Shown here one piece after another: positions 20,153 to 28,872 of a stretch of 64,000 nt of DNA. The position numbers and the translations under genes were made by a program. Every line of letters starts with the position of its first letter. The first letter of the stretch is position 1. The stretch is taken from contig NZ_CP104174.1 in the NCBI RefSeq assembly GCF_025200925.1, positions 8,136,001-8,200,000 of the forward strand. Direction: 5' to 3'. Origin of the DNA: Bradyrhizobium sp. CB1015 (GTDB taxonomy: Bacteria; Pseudomonadota; Alphaproteobacteria; Rhizobiales; Xanthobacteraceae). The notes under the pieces are model-generated. The model ran no database searches, was not told the origin of the DNA, and worked only from the letters and a program-made list of their open reading frames with translations.

Positions 20153-20965
20153 TCATGCCGCCTGAAGCCCTGGATCGTCCCGCAAGGCGGCCTTTGCGAA
20201 CTGCGTGATGGCATCGAGGGTGGGCCCCGGAGCCTCGCGATGCGGGGAATGCGCCGCGCCCGCAATGATTTTCAGGTCGACCGGGCAGTAACATTCCTCC
20301 TGCGCGATCTCGGCCTGGCGCAGCGTCCCATATTGATCATCTACGCCCTGCACGATCAGGACGGGCACGCGGATGTAGGCGAGGTATTCGGAGATATCCC
20401 AATCGCGGAATTTCGGATCGAGCCAGGCTCCGTTCCACCCCTTGAAGGCGTTGTCGACGTCCTTATGCCAGCGCGCGAGCTTTGACTTGAGGTCCGTGGT
20501 CTCGAACGTCGTCTTGATCGCGGCGATGGATTTGATCGAGATGTCCTCGACGATGAAGTGGGGTGCGATCAGCACGAGGCCGTTCAGGCGATGATCCTGA
20601 TGCGCACCGGCATAGATGGTGGCGATCGAGGCACCATCGGAGTGACCCAGCAGGAGACCACGCTTGAACTGAATCGCATCGAGCAGCTTCGGCAGCACGT
20701 CCAGCGCCTCGCGATGCATGTAGTCGAGCGGCCGCGGTAGCGCGACCGGGCTGGACTGGCCGTAGCCTGCGCGCGAATAGGCGAAGATGCCCGCGCCCGT
20801 GGCTTGCTGCAGCTTCTCCGGGAAATCACCCCAGAGGCCGACGGAGCCGAGGCCTTCATGCAGCATCACGATGGTGGGAGCGTCGGGGACTAACGGCGCG
20901 AGCCATTTGTATTCGAGGCTGGCGCCGCCGATGCTGAGGAAGCCGGTGGGGGTGAGGTTGGTCAT
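20153..20965 (-). CDS. Alpha/beta hydrolase in the box operon
   Basis: A 270-residue alpha/beta-hydrolase. The nucleophile elbow is G-H-S-D-G, with serine as nucleophile; the oxyanion region is L-H-E-G-L-G-S, and a C-terminal G-A-A-H-S-P-H carries the catalytic histidine. The start at 20965 is chosen over 21001 because homology begins there. No signal peptide is seen, so it is cytoplasmic. It sits between benzoate-CoA ligase and boxC, all on one strand, which suggests a role in the benzoyl-CoA route, such as thioester hydrolysis of a dead-end intermediate; this is inference. Confidence 0.85.
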   Translation of the reverse strand: MTNLTPTGFLSIGGASLEYKWLAPLVPDAPTIVMLHEGLGSVGLWGDFPEKLQQATGAGIFAYSRAGYGQSSPVALPRPLDYMHREALDVLPKLLDAIQFKRGLLLGHSDGASIATIYAGAHQDHRLNGLVLIAPHFIVEDISIKSIAAIKTTFETTDLKSKLARWHKDVDNAFKGWNGAWLDPKFRDWDISEYLAYIRVPVLIVQGVDDQYGTLRQAEIAQEECYCPVDLKIIAGAAHSPHREAPGPTLDAITQFAKAALRDDPGLQAA

Positions 20966-20992
20966 GGTCTTCTTCCTGTTCGCTCCGTCTGC

Positions 20993-21162
20993 ACCCTCCA
21001 CTGGAGGGGGAGGGTCGGCTCACATCGAGCGCAGCGAAATGTGAGCCGGGGTGGGGTGACAGTCTCTCCGCGGATGCGGTGCCCGTGTGGAGAGATCACC
21101 CCACCCCGCTTCGCATTGCGCTTCGCTCCATGCGAAGCGACCCTCCCCCTCCAGGGGAGGGT
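20993..21162. repeat. Long intergenic palindrome, family 4, copy 1
   Basis: Outer arms of CCTCCACTGGAGGGGGAGGG and CCCTCCCCCTCCAGGGGAGG enclose inner arms GGGGTGGGGTGA and TCACCCCACCCC. The same layout occurs at 37265-37423. It fills the gap between the CoA ligase and the hydrolase genes. Confidence 0.85.
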
Positions 21163-21186
21163 AAGGAAGCAAGTCGCCCTGCATCA

Positions 21187-22734
21187 TCAATGCGCGCCTT
21201 CCCGCAGCTTGAACCGCTGAATCTTTCCGGTCGCGGTCTTCGGCAGCGAGTCCACCACGTCGATCCAGCGCGGATATTTCCAGGGACCGATCTTCTGCTT
21301 GACGTGCTCCTTGAGCATCTCCTGTAAATCCGTCGTCTTGGCGCCCGGGCGCAACACGACGAAGGCCTTGGGCTTCAAGAGTCCTTCCGGATCGGCCTCG
21401 GGCACGACGGCAGCTTCCAGCACCGCCGGATGCGTGATCAGCGCGCTCTCCACTTCGAACGGCGAGACCCAGATGCCGGAGACCTTGAACATGTCGTCGG
21501 CGCGGCCACAGAAGGTGTAACGGCCATCCGCGTCGCGGACATATTTGTCGCCGGTCCGGGTCCACGGCCCCTCGAAGGTGCGGCGGCTCTTGTGGCGCTG
21601 GTTCCAATAGCCCTCGCCGGCGGAGGGCGCATCGACCAGGAGCTCGCCGACCTCACCGTCGGCGACGTCCTGCCCGGCCTCGTTGACGAGCCGCACCGCA
21701 TAGCCCGGCACCGGCTTGCCCGAAGAGCCGTATTTGATGTCGCCGGGCGCGTTCGACAGAAAAATGTGCAACAGCTCGGTCGAGCCGACGCCGTCGAGGA
21801 TGTCGACACCGAACCGCGCCTTCCAGCTGTTGCCGACCGATTCCGGCAGCGCTTCACCAGCGGAGGTGCAGATGCGCAAGGCCTTGCCGCCGCGCTCGCT
21901 CTTCATCGTCTCGTCGTTGAGCATGGCGGCGAATAGCGTCGGCACGCCGTAGAAGATCGAGGGATTGTAGCGGTTCATCAGGTCGAACATGCGCGCCGGC
22001 GTCGGCCGCTCGCTGTTGAGGATCACGCTGGCGCCGACCGACATCGGGAAGGTCAACGCATTGCCGAGGCCATAGGCGAAGAACAATTTCGCCGCCGACA
22101 GGCAAACATCGCTCTCGCGAATGCCGAGCACCTGTTTTGCGTAGGTGTCGGCGGTCGCCTGCAAATTGGAATGGATATGGCGCACGCCCTTCGGCATGCC
22201 CGTCGACCCCGACGAATACAGCCAGAACGCCGGCTCGTCCGGATGCGTCGCGGCGGTGGTGAACTGATCACTCTCGCCGGCGAGCTCTTCGGCAAGCTGC
22301 TTGTGGCCGTTCTGCTTGGCGCCGGAGACGACGACATGCTCGAGATCCGGCATGCGGCCGACGACGTCCTTGATGACGGGATAGAGCGCTTCGGACACGA
22401 ACAGCACGCGCGCGCGGCAGTCGGCGAGGATATAGGCGTATTGGTCCGCAGTCAGCAGCGTGTTGAGCGGCACCGGCACGATGCCGGCGCGGATCGCGCC
22501 CAGGAACACGATCGGGAAATCGACCGTATCCAGCATGATCATCGCCACGCGCTCCTCGCGGCGCACGCCGAGCCGGCGCAGCATGTTGGCGGCGCGCCGG
22601 GTCTGCTGCTGGAGCTCGCCATAGGTGAGCCGCGAGACGGTATCATCGAAGGCGAGCTTGCTGCCCCTGCCCTCCTCGACGTTACGGTCGAGCAGCCAGG
22701 TCACCGCGTTGTAGGATCCCTCGCTCACGGACAT
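21187..22734 (-). CDS. bclA: Benzoate-CoA ligase
   Basis: A 515-residue acyl-CoA synthetase of the ANL superfamily that activates benzoate to benzoyl-CoA with ATP, the first step of the box pathway. The AMP-binding motif Y-S-S-G-S-T-G-M-P-K-G is followed by G-S-T-E, and the C-terminal hinge and catalytic lysine lie in P-K-T-A-T-G-K near the end. Short length and the context with boxC/boxB and a BoxR regulator favour benzoate over a general fatty-acid substrate; some ring-substituted benzoates may also be used. The start is close to its GGGGAG site, so GTG at 22728 is a possible alternative. It diverges from boxR across 115 bases. Confidence 0.9.
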   Translation of the reverse strand: MSVSEGSYNAVTWLLDRNVEEGRGSKLAFDDTVSRLTYGELQQQTRRAANMLRRLGVRREERVAMIMLDTVDFPIVFLGAIRAGIVPVPLNTLLTADQYAYILADCRARVLFVSEALYPVIKDVVGRMPDLEHVVVSGAKQNGHKQLAEELAGESDQFTTAATHPDEPAFWLYSSGSTGMPKGVRHIHSNLQATADTYAKQVLGIRESDVCLSAAKLFFAYGLGNALTFPMSVGASVILNSERPTPARMFDLMNRYNPSIFYGVPTLFAAMLNDETMKSERGGKALRICTSAGEALPESVGNSWKARFGVDILDGVGSTELLHIFLSNAPGDIKYGSSGKPVPGYAVRLVNEAGQDVADGEVGELLVDAPSAGEGYWNQRHKSRRTFEGPWTRTGDKYVRDADGRYTFCGRADDMFKVSGIWVSPFEVESALITHPAVLEAAVVPEADPEGLLKPKAFVVLRPGAKTTDLQEMLKEHVKQKIGPWKYPRWIDVVDSLPKTATGKIQRFKLREGAH

Positions 22735-22748
22735 CTCCCCCGAATTTA

Positions 22749-22760
22749 GAATTATAATTC
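22749..22760. promoter_or_regulatory. AT-rich palindrome in the bclA-boxR intergenic region
   Basis: GAATTATAATTC is a perfect 12-bp palindrome 15 bases before the bclA start, in an otherwise GC-rich region. It could be an operator or part of the bclA promoter. No TGCA motif occurs in this gap. Confidence 0.4.
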
Positions 22761-22849
22761 ATAGAAAGACACCACGGCGGCTTGCTGTCAATGCCAGCAG
22801 GCACTATGTTTCATTAAAACGCGCCGCAGGACCCCTGTAAAGAAGGCTC

Positions 22850-23758
22850 ATGACCGAAAGTCCCGACGCCGAATCCCGCTTCCTCGAACAGCTCGGCCAA
22901 CGTGTGCGCACCATGCGCGCGCTGCGCGGCATGTCGCGCAAAGTGCTCGCCAAGGTGTCGGGAATCTCGGAGCGCTACATCGCGCAGCTCGAAAGCGGCA
23001 AGGGCAATGTCTCGATCGTGCTGCTGCGCCGCGTCTCCGACGCGATGGGCGCGCATCTCGAAGACCTGCTGCCTAGCGCCGATCCGACGCCGGACTGGCA
23101 GATGTTTCGCGACCTCTTGCGCAAGGCGACCCCCAGTCAGATCGCGCAAGCAAAAGATCTGCTCACCGGCGGCAGCGCTTCCGCACCGCGGCGCGCGCCA
23201 TTCTGCGGCATCGCGCTGATCGGCCTGCGCGGCGCCGGCAAGTCGACACTTGGGCGGATGCTGGCGAAGAAGATCGGCTGGAGCTTTGTGGAGCTCAACA
23301 AGGAGGTCGAGCAGCAGAACGGGCTCTCGGTCGCCGAGATCATCGCGCTCTACGGCCAGGAAGGCTTTCGCCGCATGGAGCAGGCAGCGCTGCAACAGCT
23401 GCTCGCGCGCAACGAGCTGATGGTGCTGGCAACCGGCGGCGGCATCGTCTCGGAGCCTTTGACCTTCGACCAGGTCCTGAGCTCGTTCTACACGATCTGG
23501 CTGAAGGCCGAGCCCGAGGAGCACATGGCGCGCGTGCGCCGCCAGGGCGATCTGCGCCCGATGGCGGATGATCGCTCGGCGATGACGGAGCTGCGCAACA
23601 TTTTGCTGAGCCGCGAGCCGCTGTATTCGCGCGCAACCGCGGTGGTGGATACGGCCGGACTGTCGGTCGATGCCGCCGCCGCGCGCCTGATCGATGCGGT
23701 ACGGCCGGTGCTGCAGAATGAAGCCCGCAGCTTCGGCCTGCGCAGCGTGGCGCTGTAA
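22850..23758 (+). CDS. boxR: BoxR-type regulator (HTH fused to shikimate-kinase-like domain)
   Basis: A 302-residue two-domain regulator. Residues about 14-70 form an XRE-type helix-turn-helix (V-S-G-I-S-E-R-Y-I-A-Q-L-E-S-G). Residues about 120-295 are a shikimate-kinase-like domain with Walker A G-L-R-G-A-G-K-S-T and A-T-G-G-G-I-V. This architecture is that of BoxR/BzdR, where the kinase-like domain binds benzoyl-CoA and relieves repression rather than phosphorylating shikimate. It is divergent from bclA, and TGCA-N6-TGCA sites occur before boxC, so it probably controls the benzoate genes of this window. Confidence 0.92.
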   Translation: MTESPDAESRFLEQLGQRVRTMRALRGMSRKVLAKVSGISERYIAQLESGKGNVSIVLLRRVSDAMGAHLEDLLPSADPTPDWQMFRDLLRKATPSQIAQAKDLLTGGSASAPRRAPFCGIALIGLRGAGKSTLGRMLAKKIGWSFVELNKEVEQQNGLSVAEIIALYGQEGFRRMEQAALQQLLARNELMVLATGGGIVSEPLTFDQVLSSFYTIWLKAEPEEHMARVRRQGDLRPMADDRSAMTELRNILLSREPLYSRATAVVDTAGLSVDAAAARLIDAVRPVLQNEARSFGLRSVAL

Positions 23759-23780
23759 GCCTCGCTGAATCCAAACCCTC

Positions 23781-23953
23781 CGCTGTCGTCCCGGACAAGC
23801 GCGCCGCAAGCGCGCGCAGATCCGGGGCCCATAGCCCCAGGGAAAAGTTGTCGCACGAGCTGTCAACCACGAATCTTCGCAAAATTGCTCCCTGTGGTTA
23901 TGGATCCCGGACCTGCGCGCGCCTAAGGGGCGCGCTTGTCCGGGACGACAGCG
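23781..23953. repeat. Long intergenic palindrome, family 2, copy 2
   Basis: The outer arms are a perfect 24-bp inverted repeat at 23781-23804 and 23930-23953 (starting CGCTGTCGTCCCGGACAAGC). The interior shares GATCCGG, CCCATAGCC and CCCTGTGGTTAT blocks with the element at 4351-4507. It separates boxR from the haemoglobin gene. Confidence 0.9.
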
Positions 23954-24016
23954 GAGTTTGTGGGTGCACCACAATGTCACTATATCGGCGCCGGGCGGCA
24001 ATCTTTGGGACCAAGA

Positions 24017-24412
24017 ATGACCGATAGCGACGTCACCACCACCATGTTCGAGCGGATCGGCGGCAGCGCCACGATCGAGGCCCTCGTCGAGCGCTTCTAC
24101 GACCGCATGGACTCGCTGCCGGAGGCGAAGATCATCCGCGCCATGCATGCGGACGACCTCGGCCCGATCAGGGACGTGCTGAAGCGCTATCTCACCGAAT
24201 GGACCGGCGGCCCGCGGCTCTATACCCCGGAGAAAGGCCATCCGCGGCTGCGCCAGCGCCATTTCGGCTTCCCCGTTGGGGACGCCGAGCGCGACGCCTG
24301 GATGCTGTGCATGCGCGGCGCGATGGAGGAGACGATCGCTGATGCCGCCGCACGGCAGGATCTCGACAAGGCGCTGTCCGGCCTCGCCGACTGGATGCGC
24401 AACCGGCCGTGA
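24017..24412 (+). CDS. Group II truncated haemoglobin
   Basis: A 131-residue 2/2 globin. The family signature includes F-Y-D-R-M near residue 27 (the B10 tyrosine region), the proximal histidine H82 in R-L-R-Q-R-H-F, and W95 of the G helix, which marks group II (YjbI-type). Such proteins bind O2 or NO and may supply oxygen to oxygenases or protect against nitrosative stress. ATG 24017 gives the normal N-terminus; a longer frame to 23936 would start within the upstream repeat. It follows the benzoate regulator but no functional link is shown. Confidence 0.92.
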   Translation: MTDSDVTTTMFERIGGSATIEALVERFYDRMDSLPEAKIIRAMHADDLGPIRDVLKRYLTEWTGGPRLYTPEKGHPRLRQRHFGFPVGDAERDAWMLCMRGAMEETIADAAARQDLDKALSGLADWMRNRP

Positions 24413-24568
24413 CAGGGCGGTAGCGCTTCGGCGCAATTCGACAGCGTGCACGCACCCGCACCGGTCCATTTGAGTTCCGCGGCGATCGCCTGCTAAGCTC
24501 CCGGCATGACCGACATGCTCCCCGACACCATACGCATGGAGCACGGAGCGACGGAGCGTTAGCGCGTG

Positions 24569-25396
24569 ATGGACGCACCTCCCGATGTCATCCGTCGACC
24601 GGCCTCGCCGCGCCTTGCGCGTCTGATCTCCAGCATTTCGTTCTACCGCGAGCGCGGGATCGGCTTGGCCGCCTTCCGGCACACCGCGCCCCTTACACTG
24701 CCTCTGCTGGTGAATTTGGGAACGCCCTTCCGCATTGCGCTCGGACACCGACCGGACACCGCCGATGCGCGGCCGAGTTTCGCGGCGGGTCTGTTTCCTG
24801 GGCCGGTCGTGATCGAATCCGACGGGCGCGCCGAATGCGTTCAGGTCGATTTCACGCCGCTCGGGGCGTATCGCTTCTTCGGAGGAGCCCTGCCTGATCT
24901 GACCGCGCGGATCGTCGGCCTCGACGACATTCTGGGACCACTCGGGAGCGACCTCCGCGCCAGGGTCGCTGAGGCCGCCGGCTGGCAGCGACGATTCGAG
25001 ATCGTGGAAGATTTCGTGCTTCGCCGCGCCGTACACGAGCCCTCCCCTGAGGTCGCTTTCGCACTGGACACGCTCTGGCGAGGCGCGGGCGCGGTCAGGA
25101 TCGCCGGCATTGCCTCCGATATCGGCTGGAGCCGCAAGCATCTCACGCGCCGCTTCCACCAGGAGATCGGCGTTCCGCCAAAGGCGCTGGCCAAGATGCT
25201 GCGCTTTCATCGAGCTTGCGCCCTGGCCCGAACGAGCCGCACAGGCGGCTGGGCGGTCATTGCCGCGGAGGCCGGCTATGCCGACCAGGCACATCTTGCT
25301 CGCGATTTCCGGATGTTCAGCGGAGAGACGCCGACCGGATGGGCCGCGCGGCTCGATCTCGTCGATCCACGACTGATGCGCGACGGCGGAGGCTAG
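24569..25396 (+). CDS. AraC family transcriptional regulator
   Basis: A 275-residue regulator. The C-terminal third is an AraC/XylS DNA-binding domain with two helix-turn-helix units: I-A-S-D-I-G-W-S-R-K-H-L-T-R-R-F in the first and A-G-Y-A-D-Q-A-H-L-A-R-D-F in the second, ending P-T-G-W. The N-terminal sensor region (about 1-160) is of the unnamed type common in regulators next to VOC genes. GTG at 24566 is an alternative start. A VOC protein gene follows after 105 bases on the same strand and is the likely target. Confidence 0.9.
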   Translation: MDAPPDVIRRPASPRLARLISSISFYRERGIGLAAFRHTAPLTLPLLVNLGTPFRIALGHRPDTADARPSFAAGLFPGPVVIESDGRAECVQVDFTPLGAYRFFGGALPDLTARIVGLDDILGPLGSDLRARVAEAAGWQRRFEIVEDFVLRRAVHEPSPEVAFALDTLWRGAGAVRIAGIASDIGWSRKHLTRRFHQEIGVPPKALAKMLRFHRACALARTSRTGGWAVIAAEAGYADQAHLARDFRMFSGETPTGWAARLDLVDPRLMRDGGG

Positions 25397-25501
25397 CGCC
25401 AAGACAGCGCCAGACGTGGCTCGAGTCCCATTTGTTCAAGCCGGCCGCCGTGATCCGAACTAAGGTCGACTTCGCAACAGACAACGAGCTTGGAGAGTGC
25501 C

Positions 25502-25936
25502 ATGAACCCGCCGAACGTTTATGAAGCGCCGCGCCTCTACCACACCATGCGCTGCAGGGATGCCGAGGCGATGATCGCCTGGCTGAAGAACGTTCTCGGC
25601 TTTGCCGAACGGGTGGTGTACCGAAAGGAGGGCACGGTCGTTCACGCCGAGCTGGCGTTCGGATCGTCGATCCTCATGCTGGGCGCGCATCGCGACGACG
25701 CCTACGCCAAACTGATTGGTGACATCGACGCCCGGCGGACGGACGCCGTCTATCTGGCCGTCGATGATCCCGACGCGCTCTATCAAAAGGTGAAAGCCGC
25801 CGGGGCGCAGATCGAGATGGAGCCCTACACGACCGACTATGGCAGCCGCGATTTCGCCGCACGCGATCCGGAGGGCGGGCTCTGGAGCTTTGGCACCTAT
25901 TGGCCCAAGGTCGGCGAGCAGCCGCTCGCCGGATAG
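25502..25936 (+). CDS. VOC (glyoxalase/bleomycin resistance) family protein
   Basis: A 144-residue single-domain VOC protein. Typical features are R-D-A-E-A-M-I-A-W-L near the N-terminus, the G-F-A-E strand motif, and the terminal D-P-E-G-G-L-W-S-F that provides the metal-binding glutamate region. It may be a metal-dependent lyase, isomerase or drug-binding protein; the substrate cannot be assigned. ATG 25502 is chosen because GGAG lies 7 bases upstream. It follows the AraC regulator and probably forms a pair with it. Confidence 0.87.
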   Translation: MNPPNVYEAPRLYHTMRCRDAEAMIAWLKNVLGFAERVVYRKEGTVVHAELAFGSSILMLGAHRDDAYAKLIGDIDARRTDAVYLAVDDPDALYQKVKAAGAQIEMEPYTTDYGSRDFAARDPEGGLWSFGTYWPKVGEQPLAG

Positions 25937-26022
25937 CGGGCGCTCGCGTCGGACAACGCTCGGCCGCCGCTTGAGCCGGCCGCGTCCGCGCCGAGAATGC
26001 GAGCTGGCCGGCCGTTTCCCCG

Positions 26023-26355
26023 CTAGATCGACCAATAATGCGGATGCGGGTACGGCCGCGAGCGGTCGCCCCAGTCGAACGCGTCGCCGTCGAACTCGCA
26101 CGGCCCGCTGCTGAGCTCGTCAAGCGTCAGCTCGATCTGGAACGCCTGACGGCTTGGATCGTATTTCAGCGCGCTCCACTGCAGCGGATAATGGTGACGT
26201 GTACCGAGCAGCCCGCCGGTCTTGACCACGGCATAGGCGACCGTTCCGCTCATCTTGTCGAGCATCAATCGCTCGATCGTGCCGAGCTTCGTGCCGTCGC
26301 GTCCGTAGACGGCGACGTGCTCCACGCGATCACTGGGAACCATGGTGTGGTTCAT
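26023..26355 (-). CDS. PRC-barrel domain protein
   Basis: A 110-residue small soluble protein with one PRC-barrel domain: V-A-V-Y-G-R-D-G-T-K-L-G-T-I-E-R-L near residues 15-31 and A-Y-A-V-V-K-T-G-G-L-L-G further on, ending in an aromatic, proline-rich tail. PRC-barrels occur in photosynthetic reaction-centre H subunits and RimM, and as free-standing stress or RNA-related proteins; the role here is unknown. The ATG at 26355 has a good GGGAGG site. It lies between the VOC gene and an IclR regulator. Confidence 0.85.
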   Translation of the reverse strand: MNHTMVPSDRVEHVAVYGRDGTKLGTIERLMLDKMSGTVAYAVVKTGGLLGTRHHYPLQWSALKYDPSRQAFQIELTLDELSSGPCEFDGDAFDWGDRSRPYPHPHYWSI

Positions 26356-26420
26356 GGTGTCCTCCCTGTTCTCTTGTGTTCGCGACAATTATAGCACCCG
26401 TTTCGAGCCGGCGGGAGCAG

Positions 26421-27206
26421 CTACAGAAGCTGCGAACGCACCGCCTCCGCGCCGTCCCGCAACAGCGGCAGGAAGCGGTTGATCAGCTCCTGCGCCGGCA
26501 CGCGGTCGACATGCGCGCCCATGTTGATGGCGGCGACGATCACGCCGTCGTAGCGGCGGACGGGGACCGAGATCGAGCGGAAATGCGGCTCGGCCTCGCG
26601 GTCGACCAGCGAATAGCCCTGGGCCCGGTCGGCGGCGATGCGCGCGAGCAGCGCCTTCGGATCGGTGGCCGTCTGCGGCGTCAGCGCCTCCCGCTTCATC
26701 GTCTTCAGCCGGGCAGCAAGACCGGCATCGTCGAGCTGGCCGAGCATGGCGCGGCCGACCGAGGTGCAGAAGGAAGGCAGGCGGTAGCCGATCTCGAGGC
26801 CGCCGGAGAACATGCGCGCCGGACTGCTGCGGGCGATGAACACGACCTCGTCGCGGTCGAGCACGGCCAGCGAGGAGATTTCATTCGCGGCCGTCGCGAC
26901 ATGGTCGAGCACCGGTTGCAGCACCGTGACGAGCTGGTTGGATCGCAAATAGGACGCCGCCAGCGTCAGCACATGCGGCGTCAGTGAAAACAGTTTCCCA
27001 TCGCCGCTGACAAAGCCGCCGCGCTGCAGCGTGAACAGCATGCGCCGCGTCGTCGCGCGCGGCAGATCGGCAGCGCGGGCGAGATCGCTCAGCGTCATCG
27101 GGCCGGCATTGGTGCCGAAGCACTGCAGCAGGCGCAGCCCGCGGTCGAGCGCCTCGACGAAATCCGTCGCCCGCTCGTCAGTCTCACTCCGCTTCAGCTT
27201 GGGCAT
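26421..27206 (-). CDS. IclR family transcriptional regulator
   Basis: A 261-residue IclR-type regulator. The N-terminal winged helix contains A-L-D-R-G-L-R-L-L-Q-C-F and L-S-D-L-A-R-A-A-D-L-P-R-A-T-T-R-R; the C-terminal effector domain has S-V-G-R-A-M-L-G and the Y-S-L-V-D-R-E motif. It resembles the PcaR/PobR group that senses aromatic acids. ATG 27206 is used rather than 27260 because homology begins there. It is divergent from the Rieske oxygenase gene, with an inverted repeat between, so it most likely regulates that gene. Confidence 0.9.
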   Translation of the reverse strand: MPKLKRSETDERATDFVEALDRGLRLLQCFGTNAGPMTLSDLARAADLPRATTRRMLFTLQRGGFVSGDGKLFSLTPHVLTLAASYLRSNQLVTVLQPVLDHVATAANEISSLAVLDRDEVVFIARSSPARMFSGGLEIGYRLPSFCTSVGRAMLGQLDDAGLAARLKTMKREALTPQTATDPKALLARIAADRAQGYSLVDREAEPHFRSISVPVRRYDGVIVAAINMGAHVDRVPAQELINRFLPLLRDGAEAVRSQLL

Positions 27207-27262
27207 GGGCTCGAGATAGTCCTGCAAAATAGTGCTTGCTGCCGCTCCAAGGCATGTCATAA

Positions 27263-27287
27263 TTCGCCCATTCGTTCAATAGGCGAA
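27263..27287. promoter_or_regulatory. Candidate IclR operator
   Basis: TTCGCC at 27263 and GGCGAA ending at 27287 form a 6-bp inverted repeat with a 13-base spacer in the divergent promoter between the IclR gene and the Rieske oxygenase. Location and symmetry suit an operator; the motif alone is weak. Confidence 0.4.
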
Positions 27288-27320
27288 CAGAACGCTTCTC
27301 CAGAAAAGGACGCGACCGCC

Positions 27321-28679
27321 ATGATGAGTCAGGAGCAGAACGACCTGATCACCCGCACCGGGCCGAAGGACCCCTGCGGCAAGCTGATGCGGAGCTACTG
27401 GCAGCCGGCGGCGCTGGTGGACGAGCTGGAGGGCGCGCGGCCGATCCGGCCCATCAGGCTGCTCGGCGAGAATTTGGTGCTGTTCCGCGACGAGACCGGG
27501 CGCTATGGGCTGATCGACCGCCATTGCGCCCATCGCGGCGCCGACCTCGCCTTCGGACGGCTCGAGCATGGCGGCCTGCGCTGCGCCTTCCATGGCTGGC
27601 TGTTCGACGCGACCGGCCAGTGCATCGAGACGCCGGCCGAGCCGAAGGATTCCAAGCTCTGCCAGAACATCCGCCAGCGCTCCTATCCCGTGGTCGAGAA
27701 GAGCGGCATCCTCTGGGCCTATCTCGGCGAAGGAGCCCCGCCCGCATTCCCGGAGATCGACTGCTTCATTGCGCCGGGCAGCCATACCTTCGCGTTCAAG
27801 GGTCACATGGCCTGCAACTGGCTGCAGGCGCTGGAGGTCGGCATCGATCCCGCGCACGCCTCCTATCTGCACCGCTTCTTCGAGGACGAGGACACGTCCA
27901 CGGCTTACGGCAAGCAGTTTCGCGGCGCCTCCGCCGGCAGCGATCTGCCGATGACAAAAATCCTGCGTGAATACGATCGCCCGATCATCAATGTCGAGCA
28001 CACCGAATACGGCCTGCGCCTGATCGCGCTGCGCGAGATCGACGAGGAGCGCACCCATGTGCGCGTCACCAACCAGCTGTTCCCGCACGGCTTCGTCATC
28101 CCCATGAGCACGGAGATGACGATCACGCAATGGCACGTGCCGGTCGATGACGAGAACTGCTATTGGTACGCGATCTTCACCAGCTATTCGAACCCGGTCG
28201 ACAAGCAGAAGATGCGCGACCAGCGGCTCGAGCTCTATGAGCTGCCCGACTACAAGTCGCGCAAGAACAGAGCCAACGATTACGGTTTCGATCCGCACGA
28301 GCAGCAGACCGCGACCTATACCGGCATGGGCAGCGACATCAACGTCCACGACCAATGGGCGGTGGAATCGATGGGCGCTATCCAGGACCGCACCAAGGAG
28401 CATCTCGGACAATCCGACAAGGCGATCGTGCAATACCGCCGCCTGCTGCGGCAGGAGATCGAGAAGGTCTCCGGCGGCGAGAAGCCGATGCTGTTTCTCG
28501 ACGAAGCCAACGCGCGTTCGATCCAGGGCCCGGCGACCATGGACGGCATCGGCCCAACGCGGGGCTGGGAGACCTACTGGATGGAAGTCGACGTCAAGCG
28601 CCGACGCGGCGCACCGTGGACCGCACCGGTGCCGAAGGAGATCGCGGACAACGTGCACCGGCTGACGGCGGCGGAGTGA
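27321..28679 (+). CDS. Rieske aromatic-ring oxygenase, phthalate-dioxygenase-like
   Basis: A 452-residue oxygenase large subunit. The Rieske [2Fe-2S] site is C69-x-H71 and C88-x-x-H91. The mononuclear iron site is visible as N-W-L-Q-A-L-E-V-G-I-D-P-A-H-A-S-Y-L-H with D176, H179 and H184. The layout matches single-component oxygenase subunits of the phthalate-dioxygenase group, which often demethylate or hydroxylate aromatic acids. No reductase is adjacent, so electrons must come from elsewhere. It is divergent from an IclR regulator and is followed by a glutamine-synthetase-like gene after a palindromic repeat. Confidence 0.9.
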   Translation: MMSQEQNDLITRTGPKDPCGKLMRSYWQPAALVDELEGARPIRPIRLLGENLVLFRDETGRYGLIDRHCAHRGADLAFGRLEHGGLRCAFHGWLFDATGQCIETPAEPKDSKLCQNIRQRSYPVVEKSGILWAYLGEGAPPAFPEIDCFIAPGSHTFAFKGHMACNWLQALEVGIDPAHASYLHRFFEDEDTSTAYGKQFRGASAGSDLPMTKILREYDRPIINVEHTEYGLRLIALREIDEERTHVRVTNQLFPHGFVIPMSTEMTITQWHVPVDDENCYWYAIFTSYSNPVDKQKMRDQRLELYELPDYKSRKNRANDYGFDPHEQQTATYTGMGSDINVHDQWAVESMGAIQDRTKEHLGQSDKAIVQYRRLLRQEIEKVSGGEKPMLFLDEANARSIQGPATMDGIGPTRGWETYWMEVDVKRRRGAPWTAPVPKEIADNVHRLTAAE

Positions 28680-28728
28680 GGATGCCGATCGCCGCCGGCG
28701 GGTCGCGACGGCGGCTCCACATTCTCCG

Positions 28729-28832
28729 CTGTCATGCTCCGCGAAAGCGGGGCATCCAGTACGCCGTGGCCTCTCGTGGAGACATTGCCGGCTCTGGAAT
28801 ACTGGATCGTTCGCCTTCGCGGACGATGACAG
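28729..28832. repeat. Long intergenic palindrome, family 3, copy 2
   Basis: It begins CTGTCATGCTCCGCGAAAGC and ends CGGACGATGACAG, with central CCAGTACGCC and GGAATACTGGATC blocks shared with 16652-16737. It separates the Rieske oxygenase from the glutamine-synthetase-like gene. Confidence 0.82.
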
Positions 28833-28872
28833 TGTGCCCTATACTCCCATCGAGCGAGAAGGAACCAGCAAA

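Noticed and set aside
24506..24562. An 18-codon frame just before the AraC gene
   Set aside because: It has no clear ribosome binding site, no recognisable feature and no regulatory logic such as repeated codons; it could be a chance frame.
22814..25402. An 862-codon open frame on the minus strand
   Set aside because: It runs antisense through boxR, a palindromic repeat, the haemoglobin and the AraC gene. Its translation has no recognisable domains and is rich in Arg/Ala/Gly, as expected of a shadow frame in high-GC DNA.
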